Below, one piece after another: positions 1 through 7,995 of a DNA stretch of 64,000 bases. Each line of letters starts with the position of its first letter. The first letter of the stretch is position 1. This stretch comes from an uncultured Flavobacteriales bacterium (GTDB lineage: Bacteria; Bacteroidota; Bacteroidia; Flavobacteriales_F; PHOS-HE28). The stretch lies in the NCBI GenBank assembly GCA_937872175.1, contig CALMPI010000024.1, positions 53,810 to 117,809 on the forward strand. Reading direction: 5' to 3'. The position numbers and the translations under genes were made by a program. The notes below the pieces were generated by a model. The model ran no database searches. It was given only the letters and a program-made list of their open reading frames with translations, and was not told the origin of the DNA.

Positions 1-290
1 CGCGTGACCACCGTGCTGAACACGATGTCCGACGTGCGGTACGCGAACTCGCGGATGGCCGTGGCGTTCACGAAGGCCGTGACCATCGGCAACCACAGGA
101 AGGCGAGGTTCGCATACAGCTCGTACACATGGAGCGGTGAGTTCACATGCACCATGCCGGGGCTGCCCTCTCCCCCGTTCTCGAACACCGACAGCGTACA
201 GGCGAAGGCGAAGGCGAGCCCGAGGAAGACCCAGAGCAGGGGCTGCCGGGACCAGAACCGCAGCTCGAAGTGGATCAGGCGCGCGATCAT
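1..290 (-). CDS. ABC permease/M1 aminopeptidase paralogue, N-terminal part (cut by window edge)
   Basis: Reading leftward from the ATG at 288-290, 96 residues are visible before the window ends. They begin MIARLIHFELRFW and contain one clear hydrophobic segment (LLWVFLGLAFAFA) followed by a periplasmic-looking stretch and a second membrane segment (LAFLWLPMVTAF). The pattern matches the start of the complete neighbour at 406-3993 position by position (MTGRLFLKELRHW; VNSPYVVFNWYATLAFLGLFMVTAFVNASAIR against VNSPLHVYELYANLAFLWLPMVTAFVNATAIR). It is therefore a second copy of the same permease/peptidase family, probably expressed behind the ABC ATPase at 3990. Nothing can be said about whether its peptidase domain is intact. 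Confidence 0.8.
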   Translation of the reverse strand, partial: MIARLIHFELRFWSRQPLLWVFLGLAFAFACTLSVFENGGEGSPGMVHVNSPLHVYELYANLAFLWLPMVTAFVNATAIREFAYRTSDIVFSTVVT

Positions 291-405
291 TCAACCAAGG
301 GATTCATCGGCAGCCGATCTCGGTCCGGCACCCGTGATGACGCGTGGAATGCGTGTACCCGGGTTCCGTCGCACTGTCTTCCCAGGTCGACCGCATCGGC
401 GGACA

Positions 406-3400
406 TCACTTCACCTCCACCTTCATTCCGTTGTCCTCCATGACGCGGTCGATGAAGAGGTGATCACGGTCGATCTCCACCCGCATCGGCTTCCTGTCCA
501 CAAGGAAGGTGAACTCGTTCCAGCCGCTCTTCAGGCGCACGCGCTTGTGGAGCAGCGGCACATCGTTCAATGACCTGTCCGCCTTGCGACCAACGGCAGG
601 GTAACGCAGGATGCTCACGTCCATCCAGTCGTTCATGGCCGCCGGCGTTTCACGGCCCAGGGAGTCAGCGTGGTTCTTCTCGCCCCAGAGCTTCAGCTTC
701 ACCTCGTAGGTGCTGTCCGGCAGCATGCGGGCGGTGGCCTCCTCCACCCGGTTGTTGTACAGCGTGATCTTCTTGAAGCCGTCCTCCAGCAGGTAGTCCA
801 AACTGTCGGGTACCACCTTGTCCAGCTGGCGGTACATGTCGAGCGCGGTGGGATACGGGGGTTCCGCATAGCCGAAAGTGTCCACCAGCGCGCGGAAGGC
901 CTTGTTCAGGCTGTCCTCGCCCACGAAGTCGCGCAGGCAGTAAAGGATCACGCTGCCTTTGTTGTAGTGGATGTAGCCCTGGTTCTCCACCTCCATCAGC
1001 GGCACCTCCTTCAACTGCTCGGAGCCACGTGAACGCTGGTACCTGTCGCTTTCGAGCTTGAGGAACTTGCGCATGCGCTCCGTGCCGCGGCCGAACTCCT
1101 TCTCCATCACCATCAGCGCACTGTACTGGCTCATGCTCTCGCTGAGCAGCGTGCTGCCCTGCATGTCCGCCCCCATCACCTGGTGTGCCCACCACTGGTG
1201 GCCCATCTCGTGCGCCACCACATAGAAGGTCATGTCGATGTCCGCGGTGTCGCTGAAGTCGGCGATGAAGCCGATGCCCTCGCTGTACGGCATGGTGCCC
1301 GGGAAGGCCTGGGCGAAGCTCTGGTAGCGCGGGAACTCGATGATGCGTGCCTGCTTGTGCCGGTAGGGACCGAAGTTCCGGCTGTAGTAGGCGATGCTCC
1401 TCTTGATGCTGTTCGCCATGCGGGGCACGTTCTCCGCATGTGGGGCGTGGTAGTACACCTCCACGTCCACGTCACCGAGCTTCTCGCGGTGCACCTCGTA
1501 GCGCGCGCTCATGAAGGAGTAGAAGTTCATGCTCGGGTGGTCCACCACGTACTCGTAGTACTTCCGCCCGTTCTCCTCCCACATGTGATTCAGGCTGCCC
1601 GGGGCGATGGCCACCTGGTCCGGGGTGGTGCTGATCACGGTGCTCACGTTCACCCAGTCGCTGTTGTGCATCAGGTACTGCTGCATGCGCTTCGTCGGAT
1701 CATCGGTCAACCGCTGCATGCGTTGCTTGGGCGGCAGCTCGTGCTTTCTGCGCTTCATCTTGTCCAGCAGCTCGCCCTGGGCCGTGTAACCGATCATGGG
1801 CAGGATGTCCATGTTGTTGAAGAAGGTGCCGTTGTGGTTCACCTGCATCACCCGCACATCGTTCTCGAAGCCTTTCGGCGCGTAACTGGCGGTGACCGTG
1901 AACTTCAGGTCGGCACCCGGGGCCAACGGCGGTGACAGCCTGTAGATCCGGTAGTTCACCCGTTCATCGTCCAGCACCTTCTCCGCACCGGGGATCTCCA
2001 CCTCCTGCTCGATGCCCTCGCCCAGCAGCAGGTGCAGGGAGTCGATCGGCCGCATGCCTTTGTTGCGCACCGTGACCTCCGCCACGCTGTGGAGCTTCCG
2101 CTCCGCCGGGGTCAGGTCGATGGTGAAGCGGATGTCCGTGTAGTGGGGTTGCAGGATGCCTTCGTATTTCTTGTAGGTCTTCTCGTAGTACACGGCGTCC
2201 TCCTCCTGTTCATCGCCGCTCATCACCTCGTTGAGGACCTTGGTGTTGTAGTAATTCCATCCGCCCAGCGCGACCCAAAGCCCCAATGCGGGCAGCGCGA
2301 GCCAGCGATTGGGCCGGAAACGCAGCCCCGCCAGCTTCAACCGCTGGCGCCCGACGCTCTCCTTGCCCCGAACCCAGAAGAACAGCGATACCAGCAACAA
2401 CAGCACCGCGAACGCCCACCAGTACGCCTTGAACCAGAGCCAGCCGGTGAGCGCCGTGCCGTAGCTGTTCATGTCGCTGTACTGGATCCGCGGCGCACCG
2501 TTGAAGGAGACCAGGTTCGAGTTGATGTCGAGCGCGCTGAGCAGGATGCCCGGAAGGAAGATGACCGCGATGAACACCCCATAGCCGAGGTACTTGTTGT
2601 TCACCAGCACGTGCACGGTGAACGACAAGGCCGCCATGATCCCATAGGTGACCAGTCCCGGCAGGATGTACAGGCCCAGGTATACTTCGGGTTCCAGGCG
2701 CGTGTAGCCCTTGATCAGCTGGAAGATCATGCCGCCGAGCGCGCTGCCCACCAGCATCACCAGCAGCATCATCATCAGCGCGGCGAACTTGCCCAGCAGC
2801 GGCACCCCGAGCGCCATCGGTGTGGCGTCCACCACCTCATCGAACTTCGGCTCGCGCTCCTTCCATACCAGCAGGCCGCTGTAGAACACGATGAGGATCA
2901 TGGTGAACAGGTCGAAGGAACCGCGCATCATGTCCACCACGTGGTAGGTCACCGGATGGATCTCGTTCTCGTAGAGCGAGGTGGAGAAGGCCAGGCCGAA
3001 GAACATGTTGACCAGGCCGATGCCGGCGACGATCATGAAGGCCGTGCCTTTCAGCATGCCGGTGAAGTCGTTCCAGGCGATGCGGCGGAAGCGGCGGGCC
3101 TGCGAAGCGAAGCCGTCGGCCTTCGTCACCGCCGGAAGGGCCACATGGGCGGGCACGGCCTCACCGTTCTCCTCCTTGGGTGCGGCCTTGGTGCGGCGGT
3201 CCGTGAAGCTGAAGCGCCAGTAACAGAAGATGAAGACGCCGATGGAGACCGCGATCCACAGCAGGCGGTTCCACAGCAGCACGCCGTGCATGGGCAGGAG
3301 CATGGTGTTCTTGTCGTCCACCGTCCAGTAGCGGGTGATGAGCTCGAAGGCGGTGCTGCCGTACGGATCGAGCAGTGCACCGAGCGTACGGTTCTCCATC

Positions 3401-3993
3401 TCGCTCATCAGCGTGCTCGCGAACCCGTTGCCCACGAGCACGATCACGGTGGTGATGTAGGCCGCCGCCGTGCTGCGCATGAGCACCGAGACGGAGAAGA
3501 TGATGGCCGCGGAGAAGAGGATGTTCGGCAGGGTGAGGTACAGGAAGGCCTGCGCGTGCGCCAGCAGGTCGTTCGGACCGAGCTTCTCGGGATCCACCCA
3601 GGGCATCCAGCTGCCCACGACCACACCGAGCGTGACGCCCAGCAAGGGTATCGAGGCCACCAGCGTGCTGCCCAGGAAGCGGCCCAGCAGGTACTGCGCC
3701 TTGCTGATCGGCGTGCTGAACATGATCTGCGCCGTGTTGCTCGCGAAGTCGCGGATGGCGCTCGCGTTCACAAAAGCCGTCACCATGAACAGGCCGAGGA
3801 AGGCCAGCGTGGCGTACCAATTGAACACCACGTAGGGCGAGTTCATCTTCACGTTGGCCATGGGACCGCCGATCTGCAGCTTGTCCCACGTGGTGGCGCC
3901 GAACGCGAGCAGCGCGAACAGCAGCAGGAAGATGTACACCATCGGTTGCACGGACCAATGGCGCAGTTCCTTGAGGAAGAGCCGCCCGGTCAT
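406..3993 (-). CDS. ABC transporter permease fused to M1-family aminopeptidase
   Basis: A 1195-residue protein with two halves. The first ~650 residues hold about twelve hydrophobic segments arranged as two ABC-2-type permease units, separated by a hydrophilic linker. The C-terminal ~500 residues form an M1 (gluzincin) peptidase domain with HEMGH at residues 928-932 and the downstream glutamate in LLSESMSQYS. The zinc ligand spacing has one more residue than in aminopeptidase N, as I recall for this Bacteroidota permease/M1 family. The start ATG at 3991-3993 overlaps the stop of the ABC ATPase gene by 4 nt (ATGA), so the two are translationally coupled. The longer open frame to 4278 is only the shadow of the ATPase gene. 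Substrate unknown; the peptidase is expected to act on the membrane's outer face on peptides. Confidence 0.9.
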   Translation of the reverse strand: MTGRLFLKELRHWSVQPMVYIFLLLFALLAFGATTWDKLQIGGPMANVKMNSPYVVFNWYATLAFLGLFMVTAFVNASAIRDFASNTAQIMFSTPISKAQYLLGRFLGSTLVASIPLLGVTLGVVVGSWMPWVDPEKLGPNDLLAHAQAFLYLTLPNILFSAAIIFSVSVLMRSTAAAYITTVIVLVGNGFASTLMSEMENRTLGALLDPYGSTAFELITRYWTVDDKNTMLLPMHGVLLWNRLLWIAVSIGVFIFCYWRFSFTDRRTKAAPKEENGEAVPAHVALPAVTKADGFASQARRFRRIAWNDFTGMLKGTAFMIVAGIGLVNMFFGLAFSTSLYENEIHPVTYHVVDMMRGSFDLFTMILIVFYSGLLVWKEREPKFDEVVDATPMALGVPLLGKFAALMMMLLVMLVGSALGGMIFQLIKGYTRLEPEVYLGLYILPGLVTYGIMAALSFTVHVLVNNKYLGYGVFIAVIFLPGILLSALDINSNLVSFNGAPRIQYSDMNSYGTALTGWLWFKAYWWAFAVLLLLVSLFFWVRGKESVGRQRLKLAGLRFRPNRWLALPALGLWVALGGWNYYNTKVLNEVMSGDEQEEDAVYYEKTYKKYEGILQPHYTDIRFTIDLTPAERKLHSVAEVTVRNKGMRPIDSLHLLLGEGIEQEVEIPGAEKVLDDERVNYRIYRLSPPLAPGADLKFTVTASYAPKGFENDVRVMQVNHNGTFFNNMDILPMIGYTAQGELLDKMKRRKHELPPKQRMQRLTDDPTKRMQQYLMHNSDWVNVSTVISTTPDQVAIAPGSLNHMWEENGRKYYEYVVDHPSMNFYSFMSARYEVHREKLGDVDVEVYYHAPHAENVPRMANSIKRSIAYYSRNFGPYRHKQARIIEFPRYQSFAQAFPGTMPYSEGIGFIADFSDTADIDMTFYVVAHEMGHQWWAHQVMGADMQGSTLLSESMSQYSALMVMEKEFGRGTERMRKFLKLESDRYQRSRGSEQLKEVPLMEVENQGYIHYNKGSVILYCLRDFVGEDSLNKAFRALVDTFGYAEPPYPTALDMYRQLDKVVPDSLDYLLEDGFKKITLYNNRVEEATARMLPDSTYEVKLKLWGEKNHADSLGRETPAAMNDWMDVSILRYPAVGRKADRSLNDVPLLHKRVRLKSGWNEFTFLVDRKPMRVEIDRDHLFIDRVMEDNGMKVEVK

Positions 3994-4874
3994 GCCACCA
4001 CCGTGTTGAAGGCCCCGTTGATGTGGCTGAAGAAGACGTCCTCCAGGGAGGCCTCGGCCGGTGTGAAGCCTTCCGGACGCAGCTCGCTGTACACGTGGAT
4101 GATCGGCCGGCCGGCGATCAGTTTGTTGCTGATCACCTTGTGCGTGGCCTGGTGCGCCTCCAGTTCGCTCTTGGCGATGCTCTTCTCCCAGATGCGGCCC
4201 TTCACTTCGTTGAGCGCATCGCTCGGTGCACCCGCGAAGAGCAGGCGGCCCTTGTTGATGATGGCCATGTTGCGGCACAGCTCCTGCACGTCCTGCACGA
4301 TGTGGGTGCTGAGGATCACCACCACGTTCTCACCGATCTCCGTGAGCAGGTTGTAGAAGCGGTTGCGCTCGCCGGGATCAAGACCGGCCGTGGGCTCGTC
4401 CACGATGATGAGCTTGGGCTCCCCGATCAAGGACTGCGCGATGCCGAAGCGCTGCTTCATGCCGCCGCTGAAACCGGAGATCCGGCGCTTGCGATGCTCC
4501 CACAGGTTCACCTTCTGCAAGAGGGCCTCCACCAGCGCCTTGCGCTCCCCGTTGTGCACCACGCCCTTCAGCAGCGCGATGTGGTCCAGCATGTCGTAGG
4601 CGCTCACGCGGGGATAGACCCCGAACTCCTGGGGCAGGTAGCCGAGCACCTTGCGCACCTCGTGCCTCTGCTTGAGCACATCGAGGTCGCCGAGCATCAC
4701 GGATCCACTGTCCGCCTCCTGGAGGGTGGCCAGGATGCGCATCAATGTGCTCTTGCCCGCGCCGTTGGGCCCCAGCAGTCCGAACATGCCGGTGGGGATG
4801 GTGAGGCTCACGTTGTCCAGCGCTTTCACGCCGTTCGCGTAGGTCTTGCTGAGGCCGTTGATGATGAGTTCCAT
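3990..4874 (-). CDS. ABC transporter ATP-binding protein
   Basis: A 294-residue ATPase. Walker A is GPNGAGKST (35-43), the signature is FSGGMKQ (from 135), and Walker B is LIIVDEP (155-161) followed by the D-loop. A C-terminal extension of about 80 residues follows the nucleotide-binding domain, as in ABC-2-type exporter ATPases. The start ATG at 4872-4874 is chosen because the nucleotide-binding domain begins at once (MELIINGLSKTY). The gene overlaps the downstream permease/peptidase by 4 nt and presumably energises it and the second paralogue beyond it. No Shine-Dalgarno sequence is seen; an 8-G run lies just upstream of the start. Confidence 0.93.
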   Translation of the reverse strand: MELIINGLSKTYANGVKALDNVSLTIPTGMFGLLGPNGAGKSTLMRILATLQEADSGSVMLGDLDVLKQRHEVRKVLGYLPQEFGVYPRVSAYDMLDHIALLKGVVHNGERKALVEALLQKVNLWEHRKRRISGFSGGMKQRFGIAQSLIGEPKLIIVDEPTAGLDPGERNRFYNLLTEIGENVVVILSTHIVQDVQELCRNMAIINKGRLLFAGAPSDALNEVKGRIWEKSIAKSELEAHQATHKVISNKLIAGRPIIHVYSELRPEGFTPAEASLEDVFFSHINGAFNTVVA

Positions 4875-5000
4875 GGCGGGGCAGGGGGGGGTGTTGCGTC
4901 GGCAAGATGCGAAGCAAGTGTCCAGGGACCGTTGCGATCACACGAACGGCACGCCATGCGCATGGCTGGCGGGAGGGAAGGGGGGAGTTACAGGGAGGGG

Positions 5001-5084
5001 TCACTCCTCTCCGAAGAAGTCGCTGTCGATGCGCTTCACGGCATAGGTGCGTTGGGTGGTGACGCCGAGGTCGTGGTCGATACC
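5001..5084 (-). pseudogene. possible C-terminal remnant of a minus-strand gene
   Basis: Read on the minus strand, about 28 codons ending in TGA at 5001-5003 give a protein-like tail (…LGVTTQRTYAVKRIDSDFFGEE) with codon use like the GC-rich host. The frame is closed upstream by a stop beside the lower-GC gene at 5093. It could be the surviving 3' end of a gene truncated by insertion of that gene, or chance. Only the open tail and its composition support it. Confidence 0.22.
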
Positions 5085-5088
5085 TTGG
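5081..5088 (+). promoter_or_regulatory. promoter -7 element TACCTTGG
   Basis: This matches the Bacteroidota -7 consensus TAnnTTTG at 7 of 8 positions and lies 4 nt before the ATG at 5093, so a transcript would start at or very near the start codon. No clear -33 TTG was identified. Confidence 0.4.
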
Positions 5089-5092
5089 TGCC

Positions 5093-5599
5093 ATGATCAA
5101 CTGGCAGCTCTTTCCAAAGTCCAATTCGATCCCAGAGCATCTGCTTCAAGTAGTAGAGGTTTTCAGGGATGCTGAGTCCAAGATCGGTTCCAGCAGCAAG
5201 AAGCTCAGCAGCGATGACGTCTTGTCCAAAGTTGCGGATGGATTGGAGGGATGTGGATTCAAGGTTGAGCGCAGCAAGCGAGGACCGGATAAGATCCGTG
5301 TTCCTGTGCTGTTCGGAAGGAACGGAAGGCTTGAGAAGGCATTCGATGCTGATGGGTATAACAAGGACACACGAACGGTGATCGAGGTGGAGGCTGGTCG
5401 AGGCGTCTTGAACAATCAATTCCTGAAGGACTTGTTCCAAGCTTGCATGATGCATGATGTGGACAATCTGGTGATAGCCGTTCGAAATACCTATCAGAAG
5501 GTGGAGGACTTTGAGGTCGTGACGACCTTTTTCGAAACCCTGTATGCCAGTGGTAGACTTCAGCTTCCCTTGAAGAACATTCTGATCATCGGATACTGA
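5093..5599 (+). CDS. hypothetical protein, lower-GC orphan, possible nuclease-like fold
   Basis: A 168-residue soluble protein not recognised with certainty. Its base composition is visibly closer to 50% G+C than the surrounding genes, and its codons (AAG/AAA mix, TTG, GTT, GAT) differ from the neighbours, which suggests recent acquisition. The middle contains FDADGYNKDTRTVIEVEAGRG. The spacing of an acidic residue and an E-x-E motif resembles the core of PD-(D/E)xK nucleases, and similar 'hypothetical' proteins annotated near restriction genes share it; this is inference only. No methyltransferase partner is present in the window. The ATG at 5093 is preferred because a TAnnTTTG-like element sits directly upstream. 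Confidence 0.7.
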   Translation: MINWQLFPKSNSIPEHLLQVVEVFRDAESKIGSSSKKLSSDDVLSKVADGLEGCGFKVERSKRGPDKIRVPVLFGRNGRLEKAFDADGYNKDTRTVIEVEAGRGVLNNQFLKDLFQACMMHDVDNLVIAVRNTYQKVEDFEVVTTFFETLYASGRLQLPLKNILIIGY

Positions 5600-5639
5600 T
5601 ATGCTCACTTGTTCATTGGGGGGCTGCGTGAGGGGGCGC

Positions 5640-5770
5640 AGCGGCAGCCTGCTGAAGGAACGGCCACGCAGCCACGTGCAGCGAGGAGGCGACCAGCGGA
5701 AGCCACCGCAGCGCCGTGGATGCAGGCCGGGACGAAGCAGCTACAGCGAAGCACCCGACCCCGTGCGCCC
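5640..5770 (+). repeat. diverged dispersed repeat, copy A
   Basis: This segment matches, in opposite orientation, the segment at 7996-8123. The core (5677-5708, 32 nt) is identical to the reverse complement of 8056-8087. A 12-nt block (5640-5651) is identical to the reverse complement of 8112-8123, and blocks around GCAGCTA-AGCG and the terminal GCGCCC are also shared. Spacing between blocks is conserved to within 1-2 nt. No ORF with protein-like composition crosses it. Confidence 0.75.
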
Positions 5771-5802
5771 GCCGGTGCGAGGGAAGAGGGGCACGCCCAC
5801 GC

Positions 5803-6465
5803 CTATGCCCCGCTGTTCCCCTGCTGCTGCTTCAACTCCTTTCGGACTTTGTACAACCGTTCGCTGAACCCACCCTCCTTCTCAAAGGCCCTGGCCTGGC
5901 TATCTACCTGTTTATCCAAAAGGTGGATGGCGATCTTGCATAGGGTCTGGCCCACGTTGGCGCTGATTTCCGCATAGGCTCGGTCCTTCACGGTGCGTGG
6001 TGTGCGTGCAGTGCGCGGCCCTTCAACGGCCTGCAAGCGCTGGTCCTTCTCCCGCTCCCACACCGCCTTGATCCAACGTGCCACTTGGTCCGGGTTCTTG
6101 CAGCGCGCATTGCTCAGCTCCTTGCGACGCGGGTCCATCGGCGCCCACACCGGAAGCTTACGGTGCTCCAGGAACGATTCGTAATCCTTCCGCAGTTCAT
6201 CGATACTGGTGCGTGCCACATTGGTCAGGTTCAGCTCCAACTTCTTCGTGGTGGCGCTGATCTTACTACCCTCGGCGATGTTGCGCACTCCGCTGCGTGC
6301 GGCCTGTTCCATCTGGTCGGCGGTACGGCTGCCCTTTGGGATGTAGCGGTCTACGAAGCGCACGGTCACATCGTACAGCAACTTGGCTACCTGGTAGCTT
6401 ACCAGCTTCTCGTAGCCGCCGCTGGGGAAAAGGAGCTGCGGCCTTTCAGGAGTGGGCTTTTCCAT
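5803..6465 (-). CDS. four helix bundle protein (23S rRNA IVS-protein family)
   Basis: A 220-residue, wholly helical soluble protein. Residues ~20-120 carry the family pattern: YEKLVSYQVAKLLYDVTVRFVDRY, DQMEQAARSGVRNIAEGS, then a long helix ending in ELRKDYESFLEH. These proteins, first noticed in rRNA intervening sequences, are common orphans in Bacteroidota and have no firmly established function; members often sit next to mobile or variable loci. The ATG at 6463-6465 is chosen over the longer open frame to 6531 because the extension runs into the 6493-6573 inverted repeat. It lies downstream of dinB on the same strand, separated by that repeat. The C-terminus is longer than in minimal (~120-residue) members. 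Confidence 0.85.
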   Translation of the reverse strand: MEKPTPERPQLLFPSGGYEKLVSYQVAKLLYDVTVRFVDRYIPKGSRTADQMEQAARSGVRNIAEGSKISATTKKLELNLTNVARTSIDELRKDYESFLEHRKLPVWAPMDPRRKELSNARCKNPDQVARWIKAVWEREKDQRLQAVEGPRTARTPRTVKDRAYAEISANVGQTLCKIAIHLLDKQVDSQARAFEKEGGFSERLYKVRKELKQQQGNSGA

Positions 6466-6469
6466 GGTT

Positions 6470-6477
6470 CTAAAGTA
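6470..6477 (-). promoter_or_regulatory. promoter-like element TACTTTAG
   Basis: On the minus strand this TAnnTTTG-like element lies 4 nt upstream of the ATG of the four helix bundle gene, indicating transcription separate from dinB. Confidence 0.35.
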
Positions 6478-6492
6478 AGGTTGTGTTCGTGC

Positions 6493-6573
6493 CAAATGGA
6501 CTCCAATGGACGGAAATGGACCCGCCTCCACCTACCATCTTCACAGGTCCATTTCTGTCCATTCTTGTCCATT
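6493..6573. repeat. imperfect inverted repeat built of AATGGAC units
   Basis: The left arm (6493-6522) and right arm (6546-6573) are reverse complements with about four mismatches. Each arm contains three spaced copies of AATGGAC. The 23-nt loop is non-repetitive. It falls between the dinB stop (6591) and the promoter of the next gene, so in RNA it could fold into a long hairpin and end dinB transcription, or it could be a REP-like dispersed element. Confidence 0.7.
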
Positions 6574-6590
6574 GCATTTGCACTTTGCTC

Positions 6591-7808
6591 TCAGCTCCGC
6601 CTGTTCGCCAACAACACCGGCGCCTGCCCGTCAAAGGGATTGTCCATCCGGCCGATGCTGCGCGCATCCATGCCGCTGGCCCGCATCACGGTGCGGTCGC
6701 CGAAGCGCTTGCGGATCTTGTCCATGGCCTGGTAGAGGCTCATGGCCTCCTCGGTGTCGGTGAAGGCATCGATCTGGTGCCCGCCGCCCACCAGGTGGCT
6801 GAAGCGCACACCGATCAGGCGGATCCGCTGGCGGCGGTCGTATAGGCTGCGGAACAGCTCGTGCACCACGGGCAGGATCAGGTGGTCGCAGGCGGTGTAG
6901 GGGATGCGCTGCTGCTTCAGGTGGGTGTTGAAGTCGGCGTAGCGGATCTTCACGGCCACGCAACTGGTGAGCTTCTGCCCCTTGCGCAGTTGGAAGGCGA
7001 GGCTCTCGGCCATGGCGGTGAGCATGCCCTTCAGCTTCACCACATCGATGGTGTCGCGTTCGAAGGTGCGTTCCGTGCTGATGCTCTTGCGCTCGTGCCA
7101 CGCGATCACCGGGCTGTCGTCGATGCCGTTGGCCTTGCGCCACAGCACCGGCCCGTGCTCGCCCAGCAGGCGGTGCATCAGGTCCATGGGCACCTCCTGC
7201 AGGGTATGGATCTTCGCCACGCCCATGCTGCGCAGCAGGTGCGCCGTCTTCTCGCCCACGCCGGGGATGCGCTCAATGGGCATGGGCGCCAGGAAGGGCT
7301 TCTCGGTACCGCGCTCCACGTACCATTCGCCCGCGCCGCCCTTGGCCTCGCCGGTGGCCACCTTGCTCACCGTCTTGTTGATGCTCATGCCGAAGCTGTT
7401 GGGCAGCCCGCTCTCCCGGATGATACGCTGCCGCAGCTCCTTCGCCAGCTTGCGGCTGCCGTGGAACTTGTCGGTGCCGCTCAGGTCCACATAGAATTCG
7501 TCCACGCTGCTCTTCTCGAAGAGCGGCACATGCGCGCGGATGATCTCCGTCACCTCATCGCTCTTCTTCAGGTACGCGCCACTGTCGCCGCGCAGGATGA
7601 TCGCCTCCGGGCACAGCTGCTTGGCCATCTTCATGGGCATGGCGCTGCGCACCCCGAAGGCCCGCGCCTCGTAGCTGCAGCTGGCCACCACGCCGCGGTC
7701 GCTGTCGCTGCCGATCAGCACGGGCCTGCCGTTCAGCTTCGGTTCGCGCAGCCGTTCCACGCTCACGAAGAAGGTATTGAGGTCGAGATGTAGGATCGTT
7801 CGTTCCAT
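6591..7808 (-). CDS. dinB: DNA polymerase IV / Y-family translesion polymerase
   Basis: A 405-residue Y-family polymerase that copies damaged DNA. The N-terminal catalytic motif is LHLDLNTFFVSVERL (Asp9), followed by the YEARAFGVRSAMP block. The second catalytic acid motif is SSVDEFYVDLSG, and the thumb motif is ERIPGVGEKTAHLLRSMGV. The little-finger region ends in NPFDGQ, shortly before the C-terminus. The ATG at 7806-7808 places Asp9 correctly; an upstream ATG (7826) would add six residues lying in a palindrome. A LexA-like S24 regulator lies 1 kb away on the other strand, the usual partnership for damage-inducible Y polymerases. Confidence 0.93.
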   Translation of the reverse strand: MERTILHLDLNTFFVSVERLREPKLNGRPVLIGSDSDRGVVASCSYEARAFGVRSAMPMKMAKQLCPEAIILRGDSGAYLKKSDEVTEIIRAHVPLFEKSSVDEFYVDLSGTDKFHGSRKLAKELRQRIIRESGLPNSFGMSINKTVSKVATGEAKGGAGEWYVERGTEKPFLAPMPIERIPGVGEKTAHLLRSMGVAKIHTLQEVPMDLMHRLLGEHGPVLWRKANGIDDSPVIAWHERKSISTERTFERDTIDVVKLKGMLTAMAESLAFQLRKGQKLTSCVAVKIRYADFNTHLKQQRIPYTACDHLILPVVHELFRSLYDRRQRIRLIGVRFSHLVGGGHQIDAFTDTEEAMSLYQAMDKIRKRFGDRTVMRASGMDARSIGRMDNPFDGQAPVLLANRRS

Positions 7809-7815
7809 GACGTTG

Positions 7816-7835
7816 GGGCGCATCATGATGCGCCC
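7816..7835. promoter_or_regulatory. perfect 20-nt palindrome upstream of dinB, candidate operator
   Basis: GGGCGCATCATGATGCGCCC is a perfect palindrome centred 18 nt before the dinB ATG. It separates dinB from the relic start at 7836-7868. Its symmetry and position fit a dimeric repressor site, plausibly for the HTH/S24 protein encoded at 8824, but no second copy was found before that gene. Confidence 0.4.
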
Positions 7836-7868
7836 TTACAGGTCCAGGTGGAGGATGGTGCGTTCCAT
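7836..7868 (-). pseudogene. ten-codon relic of a second dinB start
   Basis: On the minus strand ATG at 7866-7868 opens MERTILHLDL and ends at TAA (7836-7838). These ten residues are identical to the first ten of the intact dinB immediately downstream, but most codons are synonymous variants (for example CGC ACC … CTC CAC CTG against CGA ACG … CTA CAT CTC). It looks like the truncated start of a different dinB allele left behind when the present copy arrived. Confidence 0.6.
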
Positions 7869-7880
7869 GGTCGATCGGTC

Positions 7881-7980
7881 GATCAGATGATGAGATGATC
7901 AGAAGATCGAATGCAGGGCCGCGTGCATTCCGGGTGGGCCAAGTGCGCTGGACATTATCTGATCATCTGATCCTCTCATT
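7881..7980. repeat. imperfect inverted repeat of TGATCATCT units
   Basis: The stretch 7881-7910 and the stretch 7956-7980 are imperfect reverse complements (about 19 of 23 positions in the best block, with TCTGATCATCT exact). It occupies part of the 430-nt gene-free region 7809-8239, together with the palindrome, the dinB relic, repeat copy B and the promoter at 8185. Function unknown. Confidence 0.5.
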
Positions 7981-7995
7981 GTCCGATCCGCATTA

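Noticed and set aside
2032..4356. 774-residue plus-strand open frame opposite the permease/peptidase
   Set aside because: Antisense shadow; composition dominated by His, Gln, Arg and Glu.
7881..7980. CRISPR array
   Set aside because: The TGATCATCT units are an inverted repeat pair with no regular spacers and no cas genes in the window.
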